Positions 8,834 through 17,033 of a DNA stretch of 57,097 nt are shown here, piece after piece. The stretch covers positions 1 to 57,097 of the forward strand of contig JAYYZE010000028.1 in assembly GCA_036340235.1 (NCBI GenBank), written 5' to 3'. Positions within the stretch are counted from its first letter, which is position 1; the number at the start of each line of letters is the position of its first letter. The DNA comes from GCA-2862585 sp036340235. GTDB lineage: Bacteria; Bacteroidota; Bacteroidia; Flavobacteriales; UBA7312. The notes beneath the pieces are model-generated. The model saw nothing but the letters and a program-made list of their open reading frames with translations. It ran no database searches and was not told where the DNA came from. The position numbers and the translations under genes were made by a program.

Positions 8834-9178
8834 CTAAAGCAGTTTTAACACCTTATCTACTGGTCTTCCCACAACTGCTCCCTTTTCATTTACTATTATC
8901 GGTCTTTCAATTAGTTTTGGATGTTTTATCATGGCCTGTATTAAATCTTCATCACTCAAAGATTTTTCTTTGTAACTTTCTTTCCAAACCGCTTCTGTTT
9001 TACGAATTAGTTCAATTGGTTGCAACTTTAACTTGTGTATAAGTCCCGTTAACTCTTTTGTAGAAAACGATTTTTTTAGATATTCAACTATCGTAATGTT
9101 GTTTGTATGTTTTTTTAGTAAATCTAAAGCCTCTCTACTTTTTCGGCATCTAGGATTGTGATAAATGATTGTTTGCAT
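8834..9178 (-). CDS. arsC: ArsC/Spx-family thioredoxin-fold protein (arsenate reductase-like)
   Basis: 114-aa protein with the N-terminal active site HNPRCRKSREAL (Cys about residue 10) and the later conserved stretch PKLIERPIIV. This matches glutaredoxin-dependent arsenate reductase-like proteins. The ATG at 9178 is preferred over an upstream ATG at 9196 because it starts 4 nt after the prfB stop and gives the usual family length. No ars transporter or regulator is nearby, so arsenate reduction is a family label rather than a demonstrated role. It is probably co-transcribed with prfB. Confidence 0.88.
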   Translation of the reverse strand: MQTIIYHNPRCRKSREALDLLKKHTNNITIVEYLKKSFSTKELTGLIHKLKLQPIELIRKTEAVWKESYKEKSLSDEDLIQAMIKHPKLIERPIIVNEKGAVVGRPVDKVLKLL

Positions 9179-9182
9179 AAGT

Positions 9183-10265
9183 TTATTTTTGTCCAAATTC
9201 CATTAAATACGCTTTTATAAATTCATTGATATCGCCGTCAAGTACAGCCTGTGTGTTGGAAGTTTCATATTCGGTTCGTAAGTCTTTTACCATTTTGTAA
9301 GGGTGTAACACATAATTTCGTATTTGCGATCCCCATTCTATTTTCTTTTTATTACCCTCTATTTTTTCTTTTTCCTCTTGGAGCTTCCTAAGCTCAATCT
9401 CATAGAGTTGCGATTTCAATAACTGCAAGGCTTTTTCTTTATTTTCTAACTGAGAGCGAGTTTCAGAATTTTCTATAATGATGCCCGTTGGGGTATGTTT
9501 TAACCGAACAGCCGTTTCAATTTTATTGACTCCTTGTCCTCCAGCGCCACCAGATCGAAAGGTATCCCAGGATATGTCTGAAGGATTGATATCTATTTCT
9601 ATGGAGTCGTCAGCAAGCGGATAAACAAATACAGATGAAAACGACGTATGACGTTTAGCATTAGAGTCAAATGGAGAAATTCTCACTAAACGATGTACAC
9701 CGTTTTCTCCTTTTAAATTTCCGAATGCAAAATCGCCGTCGAATTGTAACGTCACTGATTTTATGCCAGCAACATCGGCTGATTGAAAATCCAGCTCTTT
9801 GACCTTAAATTTATTTTTTTCCCCCCACATGATGTACATACGCATGAGCATTTCAGCCCAATCTTGACTTTCGGTACCTCCCGCACCTGGATTAATTGTA
9901 ACAATGGCAGGGAGATTATCTTCATCTTTACTAAGCATGTTTTTAAATTCAAGATCGGCTAACTTTTTTAGACAATCTTCAAAACTGATTTGTAATTCGG
10001 ACTCGTCAATTTCCCCTTCTAAAAAAAAGTCATACATCACATTAAAGTCATCAAAACATGATTGTAGCTCGTCAAAAGCACTAACCCAAGTTTTTTGTTT
10101 ATTAATTTTTTTTAGCTGTTGCTCTGCACTTTTGGGATCGTCCCAAAAGTTAGCAGACTGAGTTTTTAGTTCTTCATCTTCTATAAATCGTTTTTTTTTC
10201 TATATTGACATAACAGACGCTAGCTTTTCTATCCTTACTTTCATATTTTGAATTTCTTCCAACAT
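9183..10265 (-). CDS. prfB: Peptide chain release factor 2, with an in-frame UAG near the start
   Basis: RF2 ends translation at UGA and UAA. The body is intact: the peptidyl-hydrolysis motif GGAGGQGVNK and the RF2-type codon-recognition motif SPF (RISPFDS). From the ATG at 10265 there are 360 codons, the normal RF2 length, and residues 1-21 look like an RF2 N terminus (KVRIEKLAS). Codon 22 is TAG (10200-10202), followed by nine A and then the same frame continues (KRFIEDEELKTQ, NFWDDP). No CTTTGAC frameshift site is present. A start at the GTG at 10040 would give only 285 aa and lose most of domain 1. Identity is certain; how full-length protein is made is not. Confidence 0.85.
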
Positions 10266-10272
10266 AGGTAAT

Positions 10273-10280
10273 CAAAAGTA
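10273..10280 (-). promoter_or_regulatory. -7 promoter element for prfB
   Basis: TACTTTTG on the minus strand matches TAnnTTTG and ends 7 nt before the ATG at 10265. It supports that ATG as the true prfB start, and therefore supports the in-frame TAG being inside the gene. Confidence 0.6.
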
Positions 10281-10285
10281 ATTAA

Positions 10286-10750
10286 TTATAGATGGTTAAT
10301 ACATTCCCAAGCCAAATCAACTTCATATCCTTTACTTGTTAGGTAACTGACCACCTTTTTCTTTCGCAAGTATTGATTGTGGTCTCTAAGAAGATCATAT
10401 TTCTTTTGAGATAGCTTTCGTATCACGTCAAGGTAATCGACCTGATTAATTTCTTTCATTCCAATTTGTATAATTGTATTAGATACATGTAGCTTTGAAA
10501 GCTCATATGCTATCTTTTGTTTACCCCATTTGTTGATTGTAAACTTACCACTACAAAATGTACGAGCAAAGCGTTCTTCATCAAGGAAATTTTCTTTTTT
10601 GAGTTTAGAAATGAGCTCGTCTATTTGAGATAAGCTTGCGCCATAGCTTTTGAGCTTCTTTATCACCTGAGATTGACAACGTTCTCTGATGGCACAGTAA
10701 TGCTGGATTTTCTGTTTAATTAATTTTATGTCAATTAATTTCTCTCCCAT
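10286..10750 (-). CDS. recX: Regulatory protein RecX
   Basis: 154-aa RecX-family protein, a modulator of RecA filaments. It has the typical helical repeats: a CAIRERCQSQVIKKL start, LKKENFLDEERFARTF in the middle (the classic RecX core), and KWGKQKIAYEL after it. The frame extends to 10909, but that would run through the start of the divergent MFS gene. The ATG at 10750 gives the family N terminus and lies 5 nt after a promoter element. recA is not in the window. Confidence 0.92.
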   Translation of the reverse strand: MGEKLIDIKLIKQKIQHYCAIRERCQSQVIKKLKSYGASLSQIDELISKLKKENFLDEERFARTFCSGKFTINKWGKQKIAYELSKLHVSNTIIQIGMKEINQVDYLDVIRKLSQKKYDLLRDHNQYLRKKKVVSYLTSKGYEVDLAWECINHL

Positions 10751-10755
10751 CCTTT

Positions 10756-10763
10756 CAAAGGTA
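10756..10763 (-). promoter_or_regulatory. -7 promoter element for recX
   Basis: TACCTTTG on the minus strand matches TAnnTTTG, 5 nt before the recX ATG. One base separates it from the opposing element of the MFS gene. Confidence 0.6.
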
Positions 10764-10764
10764 G

Positions 10765-10772
10765 TATTTTTG
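10765..10772 (+). promoter_or_regulatory. -7 promoter element for the MFS gene
   Basis: TATTTTTG matches TAnnTTTG, 6 nt before the ATG at 10779. Any -33 contacts would fall inside recX coding sequence. Confidence 0.6.
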
Positions 10773-10778
10773 TACTCA

Positions 10779-12044
10779 ATGAAAAATAAAAAAGCAATTA
10801 GCTTATTATTTTTAGCTAATATCATTTCTGGTTTTGCACAAGGAATTAGTATGATTGCTATTCCTTGGTATTTTGCTGATATTTTGGATATGAGTGGCAC
10901 ATATGCCAAGAGCTATGCCATACTGACTTTTGTAAGTCTTTTTTGGGGCTTATACTCCGGAAGTTTAGTTGATAGATACTCTAGAAAAAGATTATTTTTG
11001 TTTTCTAATGTAATTTGTGCCTGTATTATTGGCTCAATTGCATTAATGGGGCACATCATTGGCGATACGCCTTGGTATTTGGTAATGGTTGTTTTTGGTA
11101 CTACTATGTTTCATTATAACATTCATTACCCTAACTTGTATGCCTTTGGCCAGGAAATTACAGAGCCAAAAAACTATGCAAAGCTAAACTCATATATTGA
11201 AATTCAAGGCCAATCAACCAGTATCATTGCAGGCAGTTTTGCTGCCATACTGCTCACGGGAACAGAAAACGGAATACTTAATATTTTAGGACTAAATATT
11301 CCATTACCCTTTAATATCGCGCCATGGAAAATTCATGAAATATTTTTGATGGATGCTATCACCTACGTTTTTGCGTTCCTTATCATTTTGTTTATTAAAC
11401 ACGTTCCGCTGGTAGAAAAAAACATAGATAAGGGAAGCATTTTTTCAAGGTTTAAAAATGGATTTACGTTTTTAAAAGAAAACCCGCAGATTTTTATCTT
11501 TGGGGTATGCTCTTCTGCCATTTTCACCTTTCTTATTGTCGAAATCTTTATTTTACTGCCATCCTATGTTAGTCATTACCTTCATGAAAGTGCAGACGTT
11601 TTTGCTTCTTCTGAGGTATATTATTCAATCGGAGCTTTATTAGCGGGCATTGGTATCAGAAGTATCACCAAGAGATTAGATATTGTTGACAGCATCGTTC
11701 TCATGATGTTAGTCACTATTGTCACCTGTCTATTTCTTACCTTTACTAAAAGCATAGCCATATTGTTTATTATGAGTCTCGTCATTGGGCTAACCAATGC
11801 TGGTACTCGAATTTTAAAGACGACATTTATTTTTCAAAAAGTTCCTAATAATATTATTGGTAGGAGTGGTAGCGTGTTTAACTCTATTAGTATTTCTTTA
11901 CGAACACTATTGATTTTATTGTTTTCATCAACGTTTTTTGCTGACACAGAAAATGTTAGGTATGGCTATTTAATTGGAGGCCTATTTTTGCTCATTGCTA
12001 CAATACCTCTATTAAAAAATCGAAAAAAATTAAAATCTATTTAA
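10779..12044 (+). CDS. MFS transporter
   Basis: 421-aa major facilitator with about 12 predicted membrane spans. The loop 2-3 region carries the MFS-like GSLVDRYSRKRLF motif, and the N-terminal half resembles the EntS/MFS_3 exporter group (IAIPWYFADI, QGQSTSIIAGS). I started at the ATG at 10779 rather than at an in-frame upstream ATG at 10728 that lies inside recX, because the hydrophobic N terminus begins there and a promoter ends 6 nt before it. Substrate unknown. It ends 3 nt from the converging rng stop, with no terminator between them. Confidence 0.88.
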   Translation: MKNKKAISLLFLANIISGFAQGISMIAIPWYFADILDMSGTYAKSYAILTFVSLFWGLYSGSLVDRYSRKRLFLFSNVICACIIGSIALMGHIIGDTPWYLVMVVFGTTMFHYNIHYPNLYAFGQEITEPKNYAKLNSYIEIQGQSTSIIAGSFAAILLTGTENGILNILGLNIPLPFNIAPWKIHEIFLMDAITYVFAFLIILFIKHVPLVEKNIDKGSIFSRFKNGFTFLKENPQIFIFGVCSSAIFTFLIVEIFILLPSYVSHYLHESADVFASSEVYYSIGALLAGIGIRSITKRLDIVDSIVLMMLVTIVTCLFLTFTKSIAILFIMSLVIGLTNAGTRILKTTFIFQKVPNNIIGRSGSVFNSISISLRTLLILLFSSTFFADTENVRYGYLIGGLFLLIATIPLLKNRKKLKSI

Positions 12045-12047
12045 TAA

Positions 12048-13595
12048 CTAGGTAGTTATAACTTTTCTGTCTTTGGTGAAAAAACGGTATTGAAGTAAGG
12101 TGTAGGTGGTATCTTCTTCAACAGACAGTTTACATCCAAATTCTTTAGCCCATCTTCGCCTTTGATTTTTAAATAATCCTTTGTTGATATAGCTTGCTAC
12201 AAATGGATGTGTTTTGATGATTATATTATTGCTTTTGTTGACGGCTTTAGCGAGCTTCTGACCAATCTCATCTATAAGTAAAATACTGGCTTCTATTTTT
12301 CCGCTTCCTTTGCATGTAGGACATACCTCTTTAGTATCTATGTGTAAGACTGGACGAACGCGTTGCCTGGTTATTTCTACCAAGCCAAAGCGTGATGGAG
12401 GTAGGATGTGGTGTTTGGCCTTATCTTCCTGCATAAACTCTACTAGCGAATGATAGAGTTGCTTTCTGTTTTCGCCATTATACATATCAATAAAGTCAAC
12501 GACGATAATGCCTCCCATATCTCGTAACCTCAGTTGACGAGCAACCTCTTCTGCAGCAATTAAATTTACTTCCAGAGCGTTGGCCTCCTGATCTTGCTTA
12601 GAATTGACACGTTTTCCACTATTGACGTCTATAACGTGCATGGCCTCGGTGTGTTCAATAACAAGATAAGTGCTTTTTCGCATAGTAACCGTTTTACCAA
12701 AAGAGGATTTAATTTGTCTTTCAATAGAATACTTTTGAAACAATGGAAAAGTACCTTTGTAATGTCGAACTATTTTTTGTTGATTAGGAGATATAGTAGC
12801 TATATAATCTTTGATTTCACCGAACAACTTTTCGTTATTGACTACAATTGAGGTAAACTCATCGTTCAACACATCCCTGAGCAATGATGCGGTTCGACTT
12901 AATTCTCCCAAGATTTTGTGTGGTGGTTTGGCTTTTTTTGATTGCTTGCAGAGGGTCTGCCATTTTCTGTACAGAAACTTAAGATCAGAATCTAATTCGG
13001 CAACCATCTTACCTTCTGCTACAGTTCTTATTATTACACCAAATCCAGGAGGTTTTATACTCTCTACCAATTTCTTGAGTCGTTTTTTCTCTTCATTGGA
13101 TTCGATTTTCTGAGAAACAGAAACTTTTTTGGAAAATGGAACCAGTACCATGTACCTTCCGGCAATTGTAAGCTCAGTGGTTAGCCGTGGACCCTTTGTT
13201 GAAATAGGCTCCTTAGCAACTTGAACCATAATCTGATCACCAGCTTTGAGAACATCATCAATAGATCCCGATTTTTCTAGCTCTGGCTGGTGTCTAAAAT
13301 TGCGGAGTGAGGCAGTGTTTAGCTTACCTGAAACATTTCGTATATTAAAACTCTGAAAGGTTTTAAACTTTGCACCTAGATCAAGATAGTGCAAAAAACC
13401 ATCTTTTTCGTAGCCTACATCCACGAAGGTCGCATTCAGACCCGATATTATTTTCTTAACTTTTGCTAAGTAAATATCTCCGACCGAAAATTTTGTTCCA
13501 ATAGGTTCCTTGTGAAGTTCTATTAACTGCCTGTCTCTCAACAACGCAATAACTACTTCATTAGGCCTTGAATCTACGAGTAGTTCATATTTCAA
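12048..13595 (-). CDS. rng: Ribonuclease G/E family endoribonuclease
   Basis: 515-aa RNase G-type endonuclease for rRNA processing and RNA decay. An N-terminal S1-like domain with a typical insertion (YLAKVKKIISGLNATFVDVG, quoted up to 20 residues) precedes the DNase-I-like catalytic domain with the metal-binding aspartates in HVIDVNSGK and VVDFIDM. The Zn-link CPTCKGSG follows. There is no long unstructured C-terminal scaffold as in RNase E. Downstream of the 29-aa basic protein gene and HU, probably in one leftward unit. Stops with TAG. Confidence 0.95.
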   Translation of the reverse strand: MKYELLVDSRPNEVVIALLRDRQLIELHKEPIGTKFSVGDIYLAKVKKIISGLNATFVDVGYEKDGFLHYLDLGAKFKTFQSFNIRNVSGKLNTASLRNFRHQPELEKSGSIDDVLKAGDQIMVQVAKEPISTKGPRLTTELTIAGRYMVLVPFSKKVSVSQKIESNEEKKRLKKLVESIKPPGFGVIIRTVAEGKMVAELDSDLKFLYRKWQTLCKQSKKAKPPHKILGELSRTASLLRDVLNDEFTSIVVNNEKLFGEIKDYIATISPNQQKIVRHYKGTFPLFQKYSIERQIKSSFGKTVTMRKSTYLVIEHTEAMHVIDVNSGKRVNSKQDQEANALEVNLIAAEEVARQLRLRDMGGIIVVDFIDMYNGENRKQLYHSLVEFMQEDKAKHHILPPSRFGLVEITRQRVRPVLHIDTKEVCPTCKGSGKIEASILLIDEIGQKLAKAVNKSNNIIIKTHPFVASYINKGLFKNQRRRWAKEFGCKLSVEEDTTYTLLQYRFFTKDRKVITT

Positions 13596-13668
13596 AATAA
13601 ATTGGCTTATTGAAACGCACTCAAAATACAGATGGTTTCATAATTCGTATATAGAAATAAGAAATATT

Positions 13669-13758
13669 CTATTTCTTTTTATGTCTATTCTTTCTCAAAC
13701 GCTTTTTGCGCTTATGAGTCGCCATTTTGTGTCTTTTTCTTTTCTTTCCGTTGGGCAT
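13669..13758 (-). CDS. Very basic 29-aa protein (possible ribosome-associated protein)
   Basis: A 29-codon gene (ATG to TAG). More than half of the residues are Lys or Arg: it begins MPNGKKRKRHKMATHKRKK and continues in the same way. I recognise this sequence type as recurrent in Bacteroidota next to rng and HU genes. The composition suggests binding to RNA or the ribosome. A small Bacteroidota-specific ribosomal protein (bL38) has been reported from flavobacterial ribosomes, but I cannot say from sequence that this is it. It lies 42 nt downstream of the HU stop and 73 nt before the rng start. Confidence 0.75.
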   Translation of the reverse strand: MPNGKKRKRHKMATHKRKKRLRKNRHKKK

Positions 13759-13800
13759 ATCAAAATATTTTTTAAGTGTTTTTGCACATGGTGCAAAAAT

Positions 13801-14088
13801 CTAAAGTTTCAAGTTATTTTTTACTTTAGTAATGAATTTTTTAGACGGCTTGAAAGCTGGGAAATTATGAGCTGGAATGATAATCGTTGTGTTCTTTGAA
13901 ATAATACGACCAGTCTTTTCAGCTCGTTTCTTAGCAACGAATGTACCAAATCCTCTTAGATATACACTCTCGCCTTGGGATACAGAACCTTTTACTTCGT
14001 GCATAAATCCTTCTAAAACTGCGAGAACCTCTACTTTTTGCAAACCTGTTTTTTCTGCAATGGAGTTGACCAAATCCGATTTTGTCAT
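13801..14088 (-). CDS. HU/IHF-family DNA-binding protein
   Basis: 95-aa histone-like protein that bends DNA and compacts the nucleoid as a dimer. It has the family's N-terminal helices (MTKSDLVNSIAEKTGL) and the beta-arm region with the conserved VYLRGFGTF before the flexible arm. The end PAFKPSKKFITKVKN, in place of the HU signature PxFKxGKxL, is typical of a flavobacterial HU. It is first in a likely unit with the 29-aa basic protein and rng. Confidence 0.93.
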   Translation of the reverse strand: MTKSDLVNSIAEKTGLQKVEVLAVLEGFMHEVKGSVSQGESVYLRGFGTFVAKKRAEKTGRIISKNTTIIIPAHNFPAFKPSKKFITKVKNNLKL

Positions 14089-14133
14089 AAATAAGATTTT
14101 TTGTTAAATAATAGTTTATCTTAAATTTGTCGG

Positions 14134-14141
14134 CAAATATA
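14134..14141 (-). promoter_or_regulatory. -7 promoter element for the HU gene
   Basis: TATATTTG on the minus strand matches TAnnTTTG and leaves a leader of roughly 40 nt before the HU ATG. A plus-strand TAAATTTG at 14122-14129 could serve mutY but is about 70 nt from its start. Confidence 0.55.
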
Positions 14142-14201
14142 ATCACTTTTATTGAATTTTTACCCCATATTCACTTTTAATGACTTATTTTCAATGAGTT
14201 A

Positions 14202-15239
14202 ATGACTTTTTCATCACAAATAATCAAATGGTATGAAAGGAACAAGAGAGATTTACCTTGGAGAAATACTAAAGACCCTTATAAAATATGGTTATCTGAA
14301 GTTATTTTACAGCAAACACAAGTCGTTCAAGGACTGCCATACTACGAGCGCTTTTTGGCGGCTTTTCCAAACATTAGGTCATTAGCAAAATCACACGAAG
14401 AAAATATCATGAAATTATGGCAAGGACTGGGTTATTATTCCAGAGCCAGGAATCTACATTTTACGGCTAAGCAAATCGTAAAAAAAGGTAGCTTTCCAAA
14501 TGATTATGAGTCGATACTAGCACTAAAAGGAGTTGGAGAATACACAGCCGCAGCAATCGCTTCCTTTGCTTTTAATTTGCCTTGCGCAGTAGTCGATGGC
14601 AATGTTTTTAGATTGCTTTCTCGTTTTTACGGCATTGAGAAAAATATAAACAATTCTGATGGTAAAAAATTTTTCTTCAAATTAGCCGATTCACTTTTAG
14701 ACAAAGACCGACCTGACATTCACAATCAAGCTATCATGGAATTTGGATCTCAGATGTGTAAATCCCACAAGCCAAATTGTGAAGACTGCCCATTGAAAAA
14801 AGAATGCTATGCATTTAACCATCAATTGCAAACACGATTTCCAGTAAAGAACAAGAAAGGTAAAATCAAAACATTGTTTTATGATTACTTCTTTTTTGAG
14901 TTTAACCAGCAAACGTATATTAAGCAACGTATCCAAAATGGTATATGGAAAAACCTTTATGAATTCCCACTGATAGAATCCTCAGAAGAACCGTCAAAAA
15001 ACACCATTCTTTATCACCCAAATTTGCAAAACTGGTTACATGATGAATTAATTTCAGTAAAGTCCATTTCGTCATTCAGACATATGTTAAGTCATCGTCA
15101 CATTAAAGCGCGATTTTGGCGCATCCAATGTCAAACAGGCTTAATTAATCATGACTTTAAAATTATTAAAACGACTGATTTAGACAGATATGCCGTATCA
15201 AGACTTACAGAAAAATTCTTGAACGAAATAAATTTGTAA
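14202..15239 (+). CDS. mutY: A/G-specific adenine glycosylase
   Basis: 345-aa DNA repair glycosylase that removes A mispaired with 8-oxoG. The HhH-GPD core has the catalytic Glu region SEVILQQTQV, the hairpin LKGVGEYTAAAIASFAF and the catalytic Asp in VDGNVFRLLSRF. The [4Fe-4S] loop is CKSHKPNCEDCPLKKEC. The C-terminal NUDIX-like domain (residues ~230-345) ends in a conserved SFRHMLSHRHI stretch for 8-oxoG recognition. First gene of mutY-ssb-gldE-gldD, an arrangement familiar from flavobacteria. Confidence 0.96.
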   Translation: MTFSSQIIKWYERNKRDLPWRNTKDPYKIWLSEVILQQTQVVQGLPYYERFLAAFPNIRSLAKSHEENIMKLWQGLGYYSRARNLHFTAKQIVKKGSFPNDYESILALKGVGEYTAAAIASFAFNLPCAVVDGNVFRLLSRFYGIEKNINNSDGKKFFFKLADSLLDKDRPDIHNQAIMEFGSQMCKSHKPNCEDCPLKKECYAFNHQLQTRFPVKNKKGKIKTLFYDYFFFEFNQQTYIKQRIQNGIWKNLYEFPLIESSEEPSKNTILYHPNLQNWLHDELISVKSISSFRHMLSHRHIKARFWRIQCQTGLINHDFKIIKTTDLDRYAVSRLTEKFLNEINL

Positions 15240-15250
15240 AGTTATTTGAT

Positions 15251-15258
15251 TATATTTG
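15251..15258 (+). promoter_or_regulatory. -7 promoter element for ssb
   Basis: TATATTTG matches TAnnTTTG, 27 nt before the ssb ATG. It suggests ssb can be transcribed separately from mutY. Confidence 0.55.
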
Positions 15259-15285
15259 GATAGTTAATCCTTAAAAACATAAAAA

Positions 15286-15705
15286 ATGGCTAGTATTAAT
15301 AAAGTAATTTTAATTGGCAATTTGGGTAAGGATCCCGAGGTAAGACACTTTGAAAATGGTGGCTCTCTGGCACGTTTTTCTTTAGCGACCTCCGAAACTT
15401 ATACCAACAAAGAAACCAATGAAAAAGTCACTCAAACTGAATGGCACACCGTTGTCACTAGAGGAGGGTTAGCTTCAAAAGTTGTTGAACCTTACCTTAA
15501 GAAAGGAAACAGTGTTTACATTGAAGGCAAATTGAGAACACGCTCTTGGGAAGATAAAGACGGAGTAACACGCTACACTACTGAAGTGCTTTGTGACAAT
15601 TTAGAAATGCTTGGAAAAAAATCAGACCACTCCGAAAGTTCAATTAGCGAACAAAGTGCAACTACCCCTCTTCAGGATTCACCTGATGATGACCTGCCTT
15701 TCTAA
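15286..15705 (+). CDS. ssb: Single-stranded DNA-binding protein
   Basis: 139-aa SSB with an N-terminal OB fold (residues 1-~110: KVILIGNLGKDPEVR, TEWHTVV, VYIEGKLRTRSWEDKDG) and a short disordered tail ending in the acidic DDDLPF that recruits partner proteins. It coats ssDNA in replication and repair. gldE starts 20 nt downstream. Confidence 0.97.
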   Translation: MASINKVILIGNLGKDPEVRHFENGGSLARFSLATSETYTNKETNEKVTQTEWHTVVTRGGLASKVVEPYLKKGNSVYIEGKLRTRSWEDKDGVTRYTTEVLCDNLEMLGKKSDHSESSISEQSATTPLQDSPDDDLPF

Positions 15706-15725
15706 AAAACTTAATTAACGCTCTA

Positions 15726-17033
15726 TTGGACGAAGACCCTCATCAGAATTTACTTTTTGTAACAGAAAATGTATCCACAGACTTGGGTCTAAGCGTGGCT
15801 TTTCTAGTCATATTGGTTTTACTATTATTTTCTGCTTTGATTTCTGGCTCTGAAGTTGCTTTCTTTTCACTCGACGCATCAAAATGGCAAAACGAAAATG
15901 AAAATGATATCAGGCCTATTAAGAAATTATTAAAGCGACCCAATTTCTTGTTAGCCACTATTTTAATCTCAAACAATTTCATTAATGTGGCTATTGTTAT
16001 CGTATCCGCATTTTTAACAAATCGTTTGTTTGACTTTACAAACTACCCCATTCTGAGCTTTTTCTTGCAGGTAATTGTAGTGACATTTGCCCTTTTATTG
16101 ATGGGGGAAGTCATTCCTAAAGTATATGCCAATCAGAAATCATTGGGATTTGCTAAGTTAATGGTTGGGCCATTAACAATATTGTCAATAATGTTCAGCC
16201 CTCTGAGCAAGTTATTAGTTTTCTCAACAACTATTATTGAAAAACGATTTAAATCCAAAGGTTATAAAATATCGTTAGACGAGTTATCGTCAGCATTAGA
16301 CCTAGCAAGCGAAAAGGATACAAAAGAAGAAGAAAAACGAATACTCAGAAGTATAGTAGAGTTTGGAAATACTCAAGTAAAGGAAATTATGAATTCAAGG
16401 GTTGACGTTACTGCTGTTGAACATTGCACGCCATTTGAAGAGGTTAAAGATGTTATCATGTCTTGTGGTTATTCTAGAATTCCGATTTTCAAAGAAAACT
16501 TTGACAGCGTTTTGGGAATTCTGTACATCAAGGATCTATTGCCATTCTTAAATCAAAAAGAATTTGACTGGACTGGGCTTATTCGAACACCATTTTTTGT
16601 GCCTGAGGGTAAAATGATTGACGACCTGTTGAATGAGTTTCAAGAAAAGAAAATTCATTTGGCGGTGGTAGTTGACGAATATGGGGGCACCTCGGGTATC
16701 GTTACATTAGAAGACATAATAGAAGAAATTGTTGGTGAAATTAACGATGAGTTTGATGATGATGGCATTCAATTTTCAAAACTAGATGAAAGGAACTACA
16801 TCTTTGAAGGAAAAACATCGCTTAACGATGTACTAAAATCAATTGATGGCGAAATCGATTTTTTTGACCAGATAAGAGGAGATTCTGATACTTTAGCAGG
16901 ACTTGTCCTTGAATTGAAAGGAGATATTCCAAGTCACGGAGAAAGGTTAAATTATAAACATTTTGAATTCACTGTTGAATCGGTTGACAGAAGACGAGTA
17001 AAACGCATTAAAATCACCTTACATGAAAACTAA
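15726..17033 (+). CDS. gldE: Gliding motility-associated protein GldE (HlyC/CorC family)
   Basis: 435-aa membrane protein. The N-terminal DUF21 region has about four spans and the motif ISGSEVAFFSL. A tandem CBS pair follows (residues ~195-315, including YSRIPIFKENFDSVLG), then a C-terminal CorC_HlyC domain. It starts at TTG 20 nt after ssb; the first in-frame ATG is far inside. GldE is linked to gliding/T9SS genetically, in part through GldD, which overlaps it by 11 nt here. Domains resemble magnesium/cobalt efflux proteins. Confidence 0.93.
   Translation: MDEDPHQNLLFVTENVSTDLGLSVAFLVILVLLLFSALISGSEVAFFSLDASKWQNENENDIRPIKKLLKRPNFLLATILISNNFINVAIVIVSAFLTNRLFDFTNYPILSFFLQVIVVTFALLLMGEVIPKVYANQKSLGFAKLMVGPLTILSIMFSPLSKLLVFSTTIIEKRFKSKGYKISLDELSSALDLASEKDTKEEEKRILRSIVEFGNTQVKEIMNSRVDVTAVEHCTPFEEVKDVIMSCGYSRIPIFKENFDSVLGILYIKDLLPFLNQKEFDWTGLIRTPFFVPEGKMIDDLLNEFQEKKIHLAVVVDEYGGTSGIVTLEDIIEEIVGEINDEFDDDGIQFSKLDERNYIFEGKTSLNDVLKSIDGEIDFFDQIRGDSDTLAGLVLELKGDIPSHGERLNYKHFEFTVESVDRRRVKRIKITLHEN

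Noticed and set aside
9183..10040. RF2 starting at the GTG at 10040
   Set aside because: It would drop most of domain 1, while the upstream 75 codons show clear RF2 sequence and a promoter.
10191..10265. Reassignment of UAG to a sense codon in this organism
   Set aside because: Clear genes in the window stop at TAG (for example the first gene, rng and the 29-aa gene), so a general recoding is not supported. Only local events are left for prfB.
10728..10778. Longer N terminus for the MFS protein, and recX extending to 10909
   Set aside because: Each would run through the other's promoter and coding start; the shorter starts match the families.
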